From Polyangium fumosum (GTDB taxonomy: Bacteria; Myxococcota_A; Polyangia; Polyangiales; Polyangiaceae): 64,000 nt of DNA. The notes beneath the pieces are model-generated. The model was not told where the DNA came from, ran no database searches, and was given only the letters and a program-made list of their open reading frames with translations. The position numbers and the translations under genes were made by a program. The stretch lies in contig NZ_SSMQ01000005.1 of the NCBI RefSeq assembly GCF_005144585.1, forward strand, positions 124,001 to 188,000, in the 5' to 3' direction. How positions within the stretch are numbered: the first letter of the stretch is position 1; the number at the start of each line of letters is the position of its first letter. Of the stretch, positions 1-8,737 are shown piece after piece.

Positions 1-181
1 CCGATTCATCCAGGTGGGGCTCGACGCGGCGCACCGGCCGACATATCAGTTCGTCGCTGGTGTGGCCACGACGTCGCTCGCATCGCATGCGGCGGCGCGG
101 CTCGGCGTGAGCCGCGACGAGCTGGAAGGGCTCATCGATCGCAACATGCGCGCACCGGCCGCGCGGGCGCGGGAGAGCTGA
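1..181 (+). CDS. C-terminal end of an unknown protein (partial)
   Basis: An open frame enters from the left edge and ends at the TGA at 179-181. About 59 residues are visible. They contain a segment (AARLGVSRDELEGLIDR) that looks like a helix-turn-helix or a short helical hairpin, followed by an Ala/Arg-rich tail. The next gene starts one base after this stop, so the two are probably co-transcribed. The family cannot be recognised from this fragment. Confidence 0.6.
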   Translation, partial: RFIQVGLDAAHRPTYQFVAGVATTSLASHAAARLGVSRDELEGLIDRNMRAPAARARES

Positions 182-182
182 C

Positions 183-1145
183 GTGGCGACGTTTCTAGTG
201 ACGCCACGCATGAATCCGGCGCTCCGCGCGCGCGTGGAGCGGGCCGTCAGCCCCAAAGCAAGGGCGCGCCATCACGCGGCGGGCCTCAGCATGGCCTCGC
301 CCTTCGCGAGCCGCGAGGGGTTCCGGCCAGCCAAACTCCTGCCGCTGCTCGCGATCGTGCTCATCGGAGGGCTTTTTGCGGCCATGACGATCCACGAGCG
401 GCGGGAGCTGGAAGCGGATCGAGCCGCGCTCCTCGGCGAAATTGACGGGCTTCGGCCGGGTCTGCCGCCGGGGCACGAGGTGCTCGTCGCGGACACGGAG
501 CGTCTCCTCGTGGAGGCTGCGGCGGACGGGGAACCGCCGGAGATCATCGATCCAGCGCTGCGCGCAGCGGGCGCGCTCGACGCGACCTTGCGCCGGCCTG
601 CGCTTTATGTGCGCGCGCCGGCAGCCGAACTCCGCGAGGTGCGCGGCATCGACGATGCGGCGCGCGGCTCGGACAAAGACGCATTCCTCGTTTGCCTGAT
701 GTTCCCGCCCACAGCGACATCGGAGCGTGATCTGCTCGCGAAGGTGCGGGGCGTGTACTTCGCCGGGGCGAAGGTCGACAACGAGACGGCGAACGTGCGG
801 CGGCTCGCGGAGCTGCGCGTGGGCCTCGCGGTGCTCGCGCCGGCATTCGAGAGCTCGGTGCGGACCGCGCAGGATCGCAACGTGCTGAAGAGGATGCGGA
901 AAGACCTTCAGAAAGCTCCGGTGGATCTCGCCAAGAAGGCAGCCGCCGCGGAGCTGATGCTGGTCGTCGCGGACACCCCGGCCGGGGCACGCGTGACACT
1001 TTTTGATCTGGCCGCGAAAAAGCCGCTCCTGCGGGTGCTCCGGCGACACGAGGAGCTCACTTTGACTTCGCTGGGAGCGACCCACCGCGAAGAGCTCGAA
1101 GCGTGCAGCTTGGCGGTCGCGGTGCGGCGCGCCGTGACGGAGTAA
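183..1145 (+). CDS. Hypothetical single-pass membrane protein
   Basis: A 320-residue protein of unknown family. The GTG at 183 is chosen because GGGAG lies 8 bases upstream and the preceding gene ends at 181. An internal ATG at 291 is possible but has no better ribosome site. A hydrophobic stretch at residues 52-70 follows a basic N-terminus, which suggests one membrane span with the C-terminal ~250 residues on the far side of the inner membrane. That part is Ala/Leu/Arg-rich, has only two Cys, and shows no motif I know. It probably forms an operon with the truncated gene at the left edge. Its function is not inferred. Confidence 0.75.
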   Translation: MATFLVTPRMNPALRARVERAVSPKARARHHAAGLSMASPFASREGFRPAKLLPLLAIVLIGGLFAAMTIHERRELEADRAALLGEIDGLRPGLPPGHEVLVADTERLLVEAAADGEPPEIIDPALRAAGALDATLRRPALYVRAPAAELREVRGIDDAARGSDKDAFLVCLMFPPTATSERDLLAKVRGVYFAGAKVDNETANVRRLAELRVGLAVLAPAFESSVRTAQDRNVLKRMRKDLQKAPVDLAKKAAAAELMLVVADTPAGARVTLFDLAAKKPLLRVLRRHEELTLTSLGATHREELEACSLAVAVRRAVTE

Positions 1146-1166
1146 AGCTCGCGCAGGACGATCGCT

Positions 1167-2000
1167 TCACATCTTGGGCGAGAACCGCGACCGCATCATC
1201 TCGATGTAAGCCTCCTCCGAGGTTTGTCGCCGCGCCTCGACGAGCGGCGCAATGTCCTTCGTGGCGAGATACCGCAGCCGGTCGGTGCCGTCGGTCGCGG
1301 CTTCGAACACGACACGCGCGACTTCTTCCGACGTGGCGAGGCCGCGTGCCGCTCGAAGGTCCGCGAATACCTGGGCCGCGCCCTCGACGAACGGCGCGTA
1401 ATCGGCGATTGGCTCCCTGTGGCTCGCCTCCTTGCCGCTGCGCTCGCCGAAGCGCGTGCTCGTCACGCCGCCCGGCTCCACGATCTTCACCCGGATTCCG
1501 AGCGGCAAAAGCTCGTACGAGAGCGCCTCCGAGAACCCTTCCAGCGCGAACTTGCTCGCGCAATACGCGGACAGCATCGGGAGCGTGAACACCCCTGCGC
1601 CCGAGCTCACGTTCAGCACGACGCCGGATCGCTGCTTTCGCAGGGCCGGAAGGACGGCCCGCGTCACATCCATCATCCCGAACACGTTCACCTCGAACTG
1701 CTCGTGGATCTTTTCGCGTGTCGTCTCCTCGAACACCCCGAAGAGACCAAAACCCGCGTTGTTGACGAGGACATCGATCGAGCCAAACCGGGCGAGCGTC
1801 GAGGCCACGGCGGCATCGATGCTCACGCGATCCTGCACGTCGAGCCGCGTCACGCTCATTCGATCCGACGCATGAAGCTCCGTCTCCTGCTCCGGCGTGC
1901 GCATCGTCGCCGCGACGTTCCAGCCCTCCGCAGCGAACACCTTCGCGATGTCACGACCAAACCCCGACGAACAACCCGTCACGAGAACCGTCTTGCTCAT
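1167..2000 (-). CDS. Short-chain dehydrogenase/reductase (classical SDR)
   Basis: A 277-residue Rossmann-fold oxidoreductase, probably cytoplasmic and NADP(H)-dependent. Seen directly: the TGCSSGFG cofactor loop (residues 8-15), NNAG at 80-83, catalytic Ser at 132-133, and YCASK with Tyr146 and Lys150. The length is normal for the family. The best-known relatives with this SSGFG loop and the VLNVSSGAG segment are broad-specificity carbonyl reductases, so the substrate cannot be assigned. It is divergent from a LysR regulator gene 75 bases away, the usual arrangement in which the regulator controls its neighbour. It converges with the membrane-protein gene ending at 1145. Confidence 0.93.
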   Translation of the reverse strand: MSKTVLVTGCSSGFGRDIAKVFAAEGWNVAATMRTPEQETELHASDRMSVTRLDVQDRVSIDAAVASTLARFGSIDVLVNNAGFGLFGVFEETTREKIHEQFEVNVFGMMDVTRAVLPALRKQRSGVVLNVSSGAGVFTLPMLSAYCASKFALEGFSEALSYELLPLGIRVKIVEPGGVTSTRFGERSGKEASHREPIADYAPFVEGAAQVFADLRAARGLATSEEVARVVFEAATDGTDRLRYLATKDIAPLVEARRQTSEEAYIEMMRSRFSPKM

Positions 2001-2075
2001 GCCCTCGATCTAAAGCGCACCGACCGATGAAACAATCCGTGCAATCCGGCATGGTCTGATGCAAATTTTGGAACA

Positions 2076-3020
2076 ATGATCCGCGCCAGCTTGATCGAGC
2101 TCGAAGCCGTGGTCGCCATCGCGAGCCAGAAGAGCTTCCGCGCCGCGGCCAGGCAACTCGAAATGTCGCCTTCCGCGTTGAGCCATGCGATCTCCGCGCT
2201 CGAACAGAGGCTCGGCGTCCGGCTGTTCCATCGCACGACGCGGAGCGTGTCGCTCTCGGCGGCCGGCGAGCATTTCGTCAGGCGCCTGCAGCCGGCGCTC
2301 CGGGAGGTCTCGTCCACGCTCGACGAGGTGCACGAGCTGCGTGACACGCCGAGCGGCACGCTGCGCATCAACACCTCGAAAGGCGCCGCGCAGATCGAGG
2401 TGCTTCCCATGATCCTCGAAATGCGACGCCGCCATCCCGACGTCCGCGTCGAGCTCGTCACGGAAGACCGCCTCGTCGACATCGTCGCCGAGGGCTTCGA
2501 TGCAGGCGTGCGGCTCGCCGAGGCCGTGCCGCAGGACATGGTCGCGATCCCCTGCGGCGCGGACCTGAGCATGGCCGTGGTCGGCGCGCCGTCGTATTTC
2601 GCGGCCCGCCCGAAACCAACGAGGCCCAAGGACCTTCTCGGCCACGAGTGCATCCGCCGCCGCATGGCGAGCGGCCAGGTCTACCGCTGGGAGCTCGAAA
2701 AACGCGGTCGCGAAGTGACCGTCGACATCCACGGCGCGCTGACGCTCGACAACGACGACCTCATTCTGCAAGCGGCCCTCGAAGGCGCGGGCCTCGCGTT
2801 CGTGAGTGATCGCGCGGCCGCCGCTGACGTCGCAGCGGGACGCCTCGTTCGCGTACTCGCCGACTGGACGCCGCCGTTCCCCGGCCTTCGCTTGTTTCAC
2901 CCGAGCCACCGGCTCGTCCGCGCGGCGCTGCGCGCGTTCATCGCGATCGTGCGAGAATCGACGCCCCGCGGGCGCGGTCATGGTAAAACAGGGAATCCCA
3001 AGGAGCGGAACGCATCATGA
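2076..3020 (+). CDS. LysR-family transcriptional regulator
   Basis: A 314-residue DNA-binding regulator. Residues 1-62 are the LysR winged helix-turn-helix (SFRAAARQLEMSPSALSHAI, then LEQRLGVRLFHRTTRSV). Residues ~90-295 form the periplasmic-binding-protein-like effector domain, including the usual GVRLAEAVP and GAGLAFV segments. It starts with ATG 75 bases from the divergent SDR gene at 1167-2000, so it most likely controls that gene and itself. The short gap has no clear T-N11-A palindrome that I would defend. Its stop overlaps the next gene's start (ATGA at 3017-3020), so the two are translationally coupled. Confidence 0.94.
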   Translation: MIRASLIELEAVVAIASQKSFRAAARQLEMSPSALSHAISALEQRLGVRLFHRTTRSVSLSAAGEHFVRRLQPALREVSSTLDEVHELRDTPSGTLRINTSKGAAQIEVLPMILEMRRRHPDVRVELVTEDRLVDIVAEGFDAGVRLAEAVPQDMVAIPCGADLSMAVVGAPSYFAARPKPTRPKDLLGHECIRRRMASGQVYRWELEKRGREVTVDIHGALTLDNDDLILQAALEGAGLAFVSDRAAAADVAAGRLVRVLADWTPPFPGLRLFHPSHRLVRAALRAFIAIVRESTPRGRGHGKTGNPKERNAS

Positions 3021-3763
3021 TGACAAACTTCGTCCGGCCCCACCTCGCGCTCCTCGTCGCCTCTGCCATTACGCTCGCCGCATCCTCCACGCGGGCCGAG
3101 GCCCCGCTGGGCGCCGCGTCTCCCTCGGACGCAGAGGTCACGCGGCGCATCGCCTTCCTCCAGGCGCGCCTCGACTCTGGCACCGCCGCGGCGAATCGAT
3201 GGTGGTATGGCTGGTACACGGGGTGGAGCGCGCTGACCGTCGGACAGGGCGTCCTTGCCCTCGCCGTCACCGATCCCGGCCTCCGCGCCGACGCCGCCGT
3301 GGGCGCGGTCGGTTCGTCCCTCGGCCTGATTCCTCTCGGGCTCGCTCCGTTTCCCGCGCGTCATGCCGCTGCGGATCTACGAGCGATGCCGGGGTCTACG
3401 CCGGAGGAACGAAAGCTCAAACTCGCGCGCGGCGAGCGGCTGCTCCGGGAAAGCGCCGCGTCAGAGGTGCTCCGCCGCAAATGGTTCAATCACGTGCTCT
3501 GCGGCACGGTATCGACGAGCGTCGGCCTGGTGCTGGCGCTGGGGTATGGCCGACCGGTGACGGGCGCGTTGAGCGCGACGATCGGTATCGCACTCAGCGA
3601 GGCGCAGATCTTCACGATGCCGACCACGGCGATTGACGATTGGAACGAATACAGCAAGGAAGGCGGCGAGCGTGTCGGACGCGCGCGGCGGCCTGCGCCG
3701 AGTTTTTCGTGGTACGTCGCGCCGCTCGCGGGGGGCGGCGCGGTGGTGGGCGGGGCCTTTTGA
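3017..3763 (+). CDS. Hypothetical exported/membrane protein
   Basis: A 248-residue protein of unknown family. It begins with a likely signal peptide (positive start, hydrophobic residues 9-22, cleavage near TRAEA). Later Gly/Ala/Leu-rich stretches around residues 70-115, 165-200 and at the extreme C-terminus (GGGAVVGGAF) could be membrane segments. The N-terminal mature part holds a tryptophan cluster (RWWYGWYTGWS). It overlaps the LysR gene by four bases and is therefore in its operon, which is unusual for a LysR gene. No enzyme motif is visible. Confidence 0.8.
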   Translation: MMTNFVRPHLALLVASAITLAASSTRAEAPLGAASPSDAEVTRRIAFLQARLDSGTAAANRWWYGWYTGWSALTVGQGVLALAVTDPGLRADAAVGAVGSSLGLIPLGLAPFPARHAAADLRAMPGSTPEERKLKLARGERLLRESAASEVLRRKWFNHVLCGTVSTSVGLVLALGYGRPVTGALSATIGIALSEAQIFTMPTTAIDDWNEYSKEGGERVGRARRPAPSFSWYVAPLAGGGAVVGGAF

Positions 3764-3800
3764 TGCATGATCCCGCGATGACGACGGTCGGGACGATTCA

Positions 3801-5699
3801 CTATTGGGAAAGGGTGAACGACATCAGCAGCGATGCGACCGTCGCGTCGTGCGCAAGGGACAAATGGAGCCCCAGGCTGTCCTCCGCCGGGGGTGGAACG
3901 ACACGTTTCGCCATGTCGTCGAAGAGCGCCTGTGCTTCGTCACGCAAGCCGAAGCGTACGGCGAAATCGCCCAGGGCAAAGAGCCTCAAGGCAAGCGCAG
4001 AACTGTAGGAGGCGGCGTCGCTCTCGGTCGCGAGCCTGGCCCGCGCGCTCTCGATCCACGTGCGCACAATGGCTCGACCAACCTCGACGCTCGCACCGGG
4101 GTGCCCCGATGCATGAAACGCGAGCAGCCTCTCGTAGGCCGGCTGGAGCTCTTCCCACACGTAGCCGTGCTCCGCGTGCCCCGTGGAAGGGTTCCGCCTC
4201 TGCGCTTGCTCCGAGAGCCACGCACGCAGCTCGGCGTGATGTTCGACCCATTCGATGTTTTCGGACATCACCGACGCGGCGCGCGTCTGGACCTGCCTCT
4301 TGTCGGTGTCGGGCCCGATCATGCTGTGCGTGTTGTCGCCGGTCGGATCCCATTCGGCGATGTCGGCCGGCCTCGCGCGCAACCACCGAAGCACGAGGCC
4401 CACGCGCTTGCTCTCCGGCGCGGCGCGAATCCCGGTCGCGGCGCGCATGCGACAGAATGCTTCGGAGCTGAACGCTACCTTGCTGCCTTGCGAAAGCGGC
4501 GCGACCATCCTGTCGAAGAGGCGGTCCGCGTCGCCGGGGAGCACCCATATCGCCTGCTCCCGCAGCACGTGGCAACGACCATACGAGAATTTCAGCTCCA
4601 GAAGCTCCCCGTCGAGGTCGCGCATCCGCGCGGCAACGGCAGAGGCGGGGGGACGCGCCGGCGCAGGATCTCGGAGCCATTCCTCGTCTGGTCGGAAGAC
4701 CTTGCGCGCGGGCGAAGGCAGCAGCGTCCTTACGCTGGTGCTGGTGTGCGGTGTCTCGAGGTCGAAAAGCGCGAGCCGCGCGGTGACCGCCAGATCACGC
4801 GCAGCACCGGGAATGCCCCGCGTGAGCGGAAATTCTCCCCGCGCCGCGATGACGCCTTCGAGGAGCTTGCGCGCCTCGTCGGTCAGGCCGAGCTTGGTGC
4901 TGAAGACTCCCAGCGGCAACATGCGCTGGAGCACGATTTCGAGCGAGAGGGGGTCGGGCGGGCCCTGGAGCCGCCGCTGCATATCGGGAAGCCATGAGCG
5001 AAACAGGCCCTTGGCCTGGTCGTCGATGGCGTGCCACGGGGTCCGGTAGATGGCCGTGCCGAGATAGCTCATCACCTTGTCGTGCAGGATCCACGCCGTG
5101 CGATCGTCCGCGGACGTCTGAAGCCGCCGGAAAAGCGCTTCCGCTTCGTGCAGGGGAATGCCGTCGCTCACGAGCATCGAGAGCGCCGCATATCGCACAT
5201 ACGATTTCGGCGGCGATGGGCCGGACTCGCCGGGGGAAAACTGGTACGCGGACAGGCGCGCCTCGTCGAGCTCGGCGAGCCTTCGCAGATAGACGGTTTT
5301 TGCGTCCATCACGTCCCGCGTGCTCTGCAGGTCCCCCACGGCGCGGATGCACCCTATGAGCCAACGCGAAAACACGACCGGCGTCTCGTCGAACGTCGCC
5401 GCGGAAGCCGCGTCGACGAGATCCAAGCGGCATCGAGGTTCGTCGTGCAGGTTGCTGACGTCGGGAAACAGCCAGGGGAGTTTTTCGAGGATGTGCGCGC
5501 CGACGAGCGGCGTCGCGGCCTCGGATCGTTCGAGCTCCCGGCGCACGAGGCGGAACATCTCGTCGGGCGTGGCGAAACCGACCTGGGGACAGGCGCCCGA
5601 GAGGCAAGGAGGCGGACGGCAGCACCCGAGCAGCGCCGTGCACGTCGCGAGGACAGCGAGGATCGAGGGGAACGCTTGCGCCACGCGCAATCCTAGCAT
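3801..5699 (-). CDS. Hypothetical lipoprotein, 632 residues
   Basis: The ATG at 5699 is chosen because it starts a textbook lipoprotein signal: a basic residue, a hydrophobic core and the lipobox ALLGC with Cys26. The frame is open further upstream, but that extension overlaps the divergent gene and does not look coding. The mature protein is long, rich in Arg/Glu/Leu/Ala, and reads like mostly helical repeats. Segments such as DEARKLLEGVIAARGEFP and LRDEAQALFDDMAKR resemble degenerate TPR helices. No catalytic motif is seen. It is probably anchored to a membrane facing the periplasm. The TPR-like reading is inference. Confidence 0.8.
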   Translation of the reverse strand: MLGLRVAQAFPSILAVLATCTALLGCCRPPPCLSGACPQVGFATPDEMFRLVRRELERSEAATPLVGAHILEKLPWLFPDVSNLHDEPRCRLDLVDAASAATFDETPVVFSRWLIGCIRAVGDLQSTRDVMDAKTVYLRRLAELDEARLSAYQFSPGESGPSPPKSYVRYAALSMLVSDGIPLHEAEALFRRLQTSADDRTAWILHDKVMSYLGTAIYRTPWHAIDDQAKGLFRSWLPDMQRRLQGPPDPLSLEIVLQRMLPLGVFSTKLGLTDEARKLLEGVIAARGEFPLTRGIPGAARDLAVTARLALFDLETPHTSTSVRTLLPSPARKVFRPDEEWLRDPAPARPPASAVAARMRDLDGELLELKFSYGRCHVLREQAIWVLPGDADRLFDRMVAPLSQGSKVAFSSEAFCRMRAATGIRAAPESKRVGLVLRWLRARPADIAEWDPTGDNTHSMIGPDTDKRQVQTRAASVMSENIEWVEHHAELRAWLSEQAQRRNPSTGHAEHGYVWEELQPAYERLLAFHASGHPGASVEVGRAIVRTWIESARARLATESDAASYSSALALRLFALGDFAVRFGLRDEAQALFDDMAKRVVPPPAEDSLGLHLSLAHDATVASLLMSFTLSQ

Positions 5700-5761
5700 C
5701 CTGATGCGTGGCGGAATACTTGCCCATCGAGGGAGAACCGTGCTCGGGTCGCGACGACCCC

Positions 5762-7774
5762 ATGGCCACGCTCCATCCACAACGCCGACGCGCCTGGCGC
5801 ACGCTCCTCGTCCTCGGCGCGGGCCTGCGCGCAAGCTGCGGCGCCGCGGACACGGGCCTCGGCGTAGCCGACGCGGCGCCGAAGCTCCCCGAAGCGCAGG
5901 CCGTCGCGTCGATCACCGAATTCAACGACGACCGTGGTTTGCCGGCGCTGCGCTTCCGCCTGCTCAAGCCCTCGGCGCCGTTTGATCGTCTCACGGTGCG
6001 CAGGAGCCGCGGCCCCATCGTTCCGAGCTCATGTGACGCGGGCGAACTCTTTGCCACGTTCCCGCAGGCGAAGCTCCGCGGCACCCGCCTCACGCTGCCC
6101 ACGACCGCGAAAAAACCGCTGTCGGACGGCGATTCGTACCGCGTTTGTGCTTATCGGAAAGAACGCTTGGTCGCGACCAGCACGCTCGCCGGTGAGCGCC
6201 ACGTGCCTTGGCTCTCTGCGCACGCCTTACCAGGGGCCATCGAGGTCGGCGTGCGGGTCACGCCGCTCGACGACGACGCCGTCTCGTTTGCGCTCGTGCT
6301 CGCCGAAAAAGGAGAGCCGCTCGGCGGACTCGTGCGCATGAATTGCCGCGACGGACGGGTCGTGCGCGAAGCCGGACGCGCCGTATTTGCAGCCGCGGGC
6401 GGCGACGATTTGACCCTCCCCATCCGGCTTGCTCTGCCGGAAATCCGCCGTGACCGGCGTTATGCGGTGCTCGGCTGCGTGCGCGACCGTGAAGGACGCC
6501 TGCACGCCGTGGACGACGCCTGGGGCTCGTCCGTCTCGCTCCTCGACGGCTCCGAGGAGCGCAATATCGTGGCGACGCCGTCCGGCGGCGTTCAGGCCGA
6601 TCGGCTCGTCGTGGGGCATCACGTGCTTGCGTATGACGTCGCCAAGAAGAAACAGGTCACGACACGCGTACGCGCCGTACGTGAGAAGTCGTTCCCTTCG
6701 GTGTGGTTGCGCCTCGACGACGGACGGCGTATCCAGGTCCCTCAGGCGCGCGGTTTTTTCTTGCCAGACGCCGGGACGTTCCGAGCCGCGTCGAAGTTGC
6801 AAAAGGGTGACGTGCTCCTCACCTCGTCCGGGGCCCGCCCTCGCCTCGCCGCCGCCCCCAGCGACGCTGAACGGTTTCATGCGGCGTGGCTCGATGTGGG
6901 CGCGCCGGACGATTGTTTCATCGACGATCTCCTCGTCCGCGACGAACGGCCGAGCCAAGCGCGCCCCGGTGAACCCGACAAACTCTCCCCTCCGCCGGCT
7001 GGCCCCATCGAGCTTGTGCCGGCGCCCTCCAGCTACGATTGCAGCCTCGATGTGACGCTCCGCGTCCGCGAGCTCCCACCGGAGGCCCGCGCCGTCGCCA
7101 TCGTGGCCGCCCCGCAGGAAAAAGCGCCGGGCGCGCGCACCGCGCTCGCCTGCGACGCGGGCACCGTGGTTCGTACGCTCGATCGGCGGCTGCTCGACGC
7201 GCTCCTCGGCGAGCGCGCGCTCCGAACGGCGGACGGCGCGGAGCTCGATGTGCAGCTCTCCGGGGTTCCCATCGATTGTGATGGCGGGTATCTGCTCATG
7301 CCCTGCTTGCGTGATGCCAAGGGCACGATGCGTCCGTCGACCCATGCCGTGCACGGGATCGCCGGCGCGTCCTGCTTCGCCGCGGGCACGCCCGTCACGA
7401 CGCCGCGGGGCGAGGTGCCCATCGAGCGCCTGCGGCCCGGCGACGCCGTGATCGGTTATGATGTCGAAAGCTCCGCACGCCGCGTTTTGCAGGTCCGCCG
7501 CCTCGCCGAGCGCGAGGAACGGCCGGTGGCGACGTTCCGGCTCTCGAATGGGGAGGAGTTACGCGTGACGGCCGAGCATCCCATCTTCGTGGTGGGTCGC
7601 GGATACGTTCGTGCGCGGGCCCTCGAAATCGGCGATGTTTTGCTCGGTGTGGATAGCGCGCCGGTGACGCTCGACGCGCGTACCGATTTCGACCATCGCA
7701 CGACGGTGTACGACCTCTCCGTCGATGGCCTCCACAATTACTTCGCCGGCGGCGTCTTGGTGCACAACTACTGA
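5762..7774 (+). CDS. Exported protein ending in an intein/hedgehog-type Hint domain
   Basis: A 670-residue protein. The ATG at 5762 precedes an N-terminal export signal (RRRAWRTLLVLGAG, with a possible lipobox at LRASC). Residues 538-670 form a complete Hint autoprocessing domain. Cys538 opens block A (CFAAGTPVTTPRGEV), block B carries Thr-x-x-His (TAEHPIF), and block F ends YDLSVDGLHNYFAGG followed by VHNY and the stop. So only one residue follows the terminal His-Asn. A second Hint-like stretch lies at residues ~276-357 (GVQADRLVVGHHVLAYDV to LQKGDVLL) but lacks the starting Cys and terminal Asn, so it is probably inactive. Two Cys-containing beta-rich segments flank it. Known Hint domains cleave or ligate the chain at Cys1. 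With no C-extein, N-terminal cleavage or ester formation is the likely activity. The N-terminal function is unknown. Confidence 0.85.
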   Translation: MATLHPQRRRAWRTLLVLGAGLRASCGAADTGLGVADAAPKLPEAQAVASITEFNDDRGLPALRFRLLKPSAPFDRLTVRRSRGPIVPSSCDAGELFATFPQAKLRGTRLTLPTTAKKPLSDGDSYRVCAYRKERLVATSTLAGERHVPWLSAHALPGAIEVGVRVTPLDDDAVSFALVLAEKGEPLGGLVRMNCRDGRVVREAGRAVFAAAGGDDLTLPIRLALPEIRRDRRYAVLGCVRDREGRLHAVDDAWGSSVSLLDGSEERNIVATPSGGVQADRLVVGHHVLAYDVAKKKQVTTRVRAVREKSFPSVWLRLDDGRRIQVPQARGFFLPDAGTFRAASKLQKGDVLLTSSGARPRLAAAPSDAERFHAAWLDVGAPDDCFIDDLLVRDERPSQARPGEPDKLSPPPAGPIELVPAPSSYDCSLDVTLRVRELPPEARAVAIVAAPQEKAPGARTALACDAGTVVRTLDRRLLDALLGERALRTADGAELDVQLSGVPIDCDGGYLLMPCLRDAKGTMRPSTHAVHGIAGASCFAAGTPVTTPRGEVPIERLRPGDAVIGYDVESSARRVLQVRRLAEREERPVATFRLSNGEELRVTAEHPIFVVGRGYVRARALEIGDVLLGVDSAPVTLDARTDFDHRTTVYDLSVDGLHNYFAGGVLVHNY

Positions 7775-7832
7775 TCGGGCCAAGGAAAACGGCACTGCGG
7801 ACGAACCCCTCCAGCGGCTTGCCATCACGCGC

Positions 7833-8717
7833 CTATGCCTTCCTCGCGAGCTTGCGCCGCGTGCGCCATGCTCCCACGATGACACCCAGCCCGAAGCCCG
7901 CGACGAACACGACCGCTGCGATGCCGCCGAGGATACGAAGCGGGCTGCGCGCAGAGCGCTCGCCCGACGGCCCCGGTGGCTTTTCCGCGGCGGCCACGAC
8001 CAGGTATCCGCGAGAACGGCCCGACACGAGGTCCGTCGTACGAATCGCCTTGTAAAGCGACTCGGTCGGCACCCAGGTGGGCGGATACTTGTATCGCGCG
8101 ACGTCCATCACGAGCACACGGTCCTTCGCGGCGTTGTAGGCGCCGAGCGGAGAATGGTGGCCCGTGTACTCCTGACCGACCTCCGACCGTAGATAATTCA
8201 CGACGATGAAGTTCGTCGGATCGGCGAGGTTCTCGGCGAGGCGCTTGCGAAAATCCTCCAGCGTCGTGTCCTCGCCGTGAACGACGTCGACGCGTACAGG
8301 ATGGCAGCGGAGCAGATCCGCGAGCTGCGCCAGCGTGTTCCCGCCTCGCGCGACGGACTCGGGCGTGTAGACGGCGCGCGTGCACGAGTTGAAGAAATCG
8401 CCGTGCGTGAAGGTCTGGATGCCCAGTTTGTCGTCCAGCGGCGCGGGCACCTGAAGGGCGTTGAGAATCGTGACGGCGCTCGCAATGCCACACGCAGCAG
8501 GTGTCTCCTGCGTCGTGTGGTGTCCGGCAATGTGAAAGTAATCGGCGCGCGCGGCCGATTCGACGAGGAGCGCCTCGCCCTCGCGCGTGTCGAGCGCGAC
8601 GAGGTCGGCCGGGAGCGCGCTTTGCTGCGCGCGTGCAGGCGCCGCGAGGAGCCAGGTCATCGTGGCAAGCGCCACCGCTGTTCGTCGAAGAACTTTCATT
8701 CGTCCCGTGTCGACCAT
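7833..8717 (-). CDS. Phytochelatin synthase family protein, exported and membrane-anchored
   Basis: A 294-residue cysteine-peptidase-like enzyme. The ATG at 8717 is used because GGAGG sits 7 bases upstream. The catalytic triad of the family is visible: Cys76 in TPAACGIAS, His187 in GHHSPLGAYNA and Asp205 in MDVARYKYPPTWVP. Plant and bacterial phytochelatin synthases share the same PPxWVP block. The enzyme acts on glutathione, hydrolysing the C-terminal Gly or transferring gamma-Glu-Cys. Residues 8-30 are a signal peptide (cleavage near ARA|QQ), and residues ~262-282 are a C-terminal membrane span followed by basic residues, so the catalytic domain should face the periplasm. It is the last gene of a TetR-SDR-phytochelatin synthase operon, 20 bases after the SDR stop, which suggests metal or thiol-stress induction (inference). 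Confidence 0.9.
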   Translation of the reverse strand: MVDTGRMKVLRRTAVALATMTWLLAAPARAQQSALPADLVALDTREGEALLVESAARADYFHIAGHHTTQETPAACGIASAVTILNALQVPAPLDDKLGIQTFTHGDFFNSCTRAVYTPESVARGGNTLAQLADLLRCHPVRVDVVHGEDTTLEDFRKRLAENLADPTNFIVVNYLRSEVGQEYTGHHSPLGAYNAAKDRVLVMDVARYKYPPTWVPTESLYKAIRTTDLVSGRSRGYLVVAAAEKPPGPSGERSARSPLRILGGIAAVVFVAGFGLGVIVGAWRTRRKLARKA

Positions 8718-8737
8718 CGGAGAACCTCCGCTCTTCA

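Noticed and set aside
7373..7774. Splicing intein
   Set aside because: The Hint domain is followed by a single Tyr and a stop, so there is no C-extein to join.
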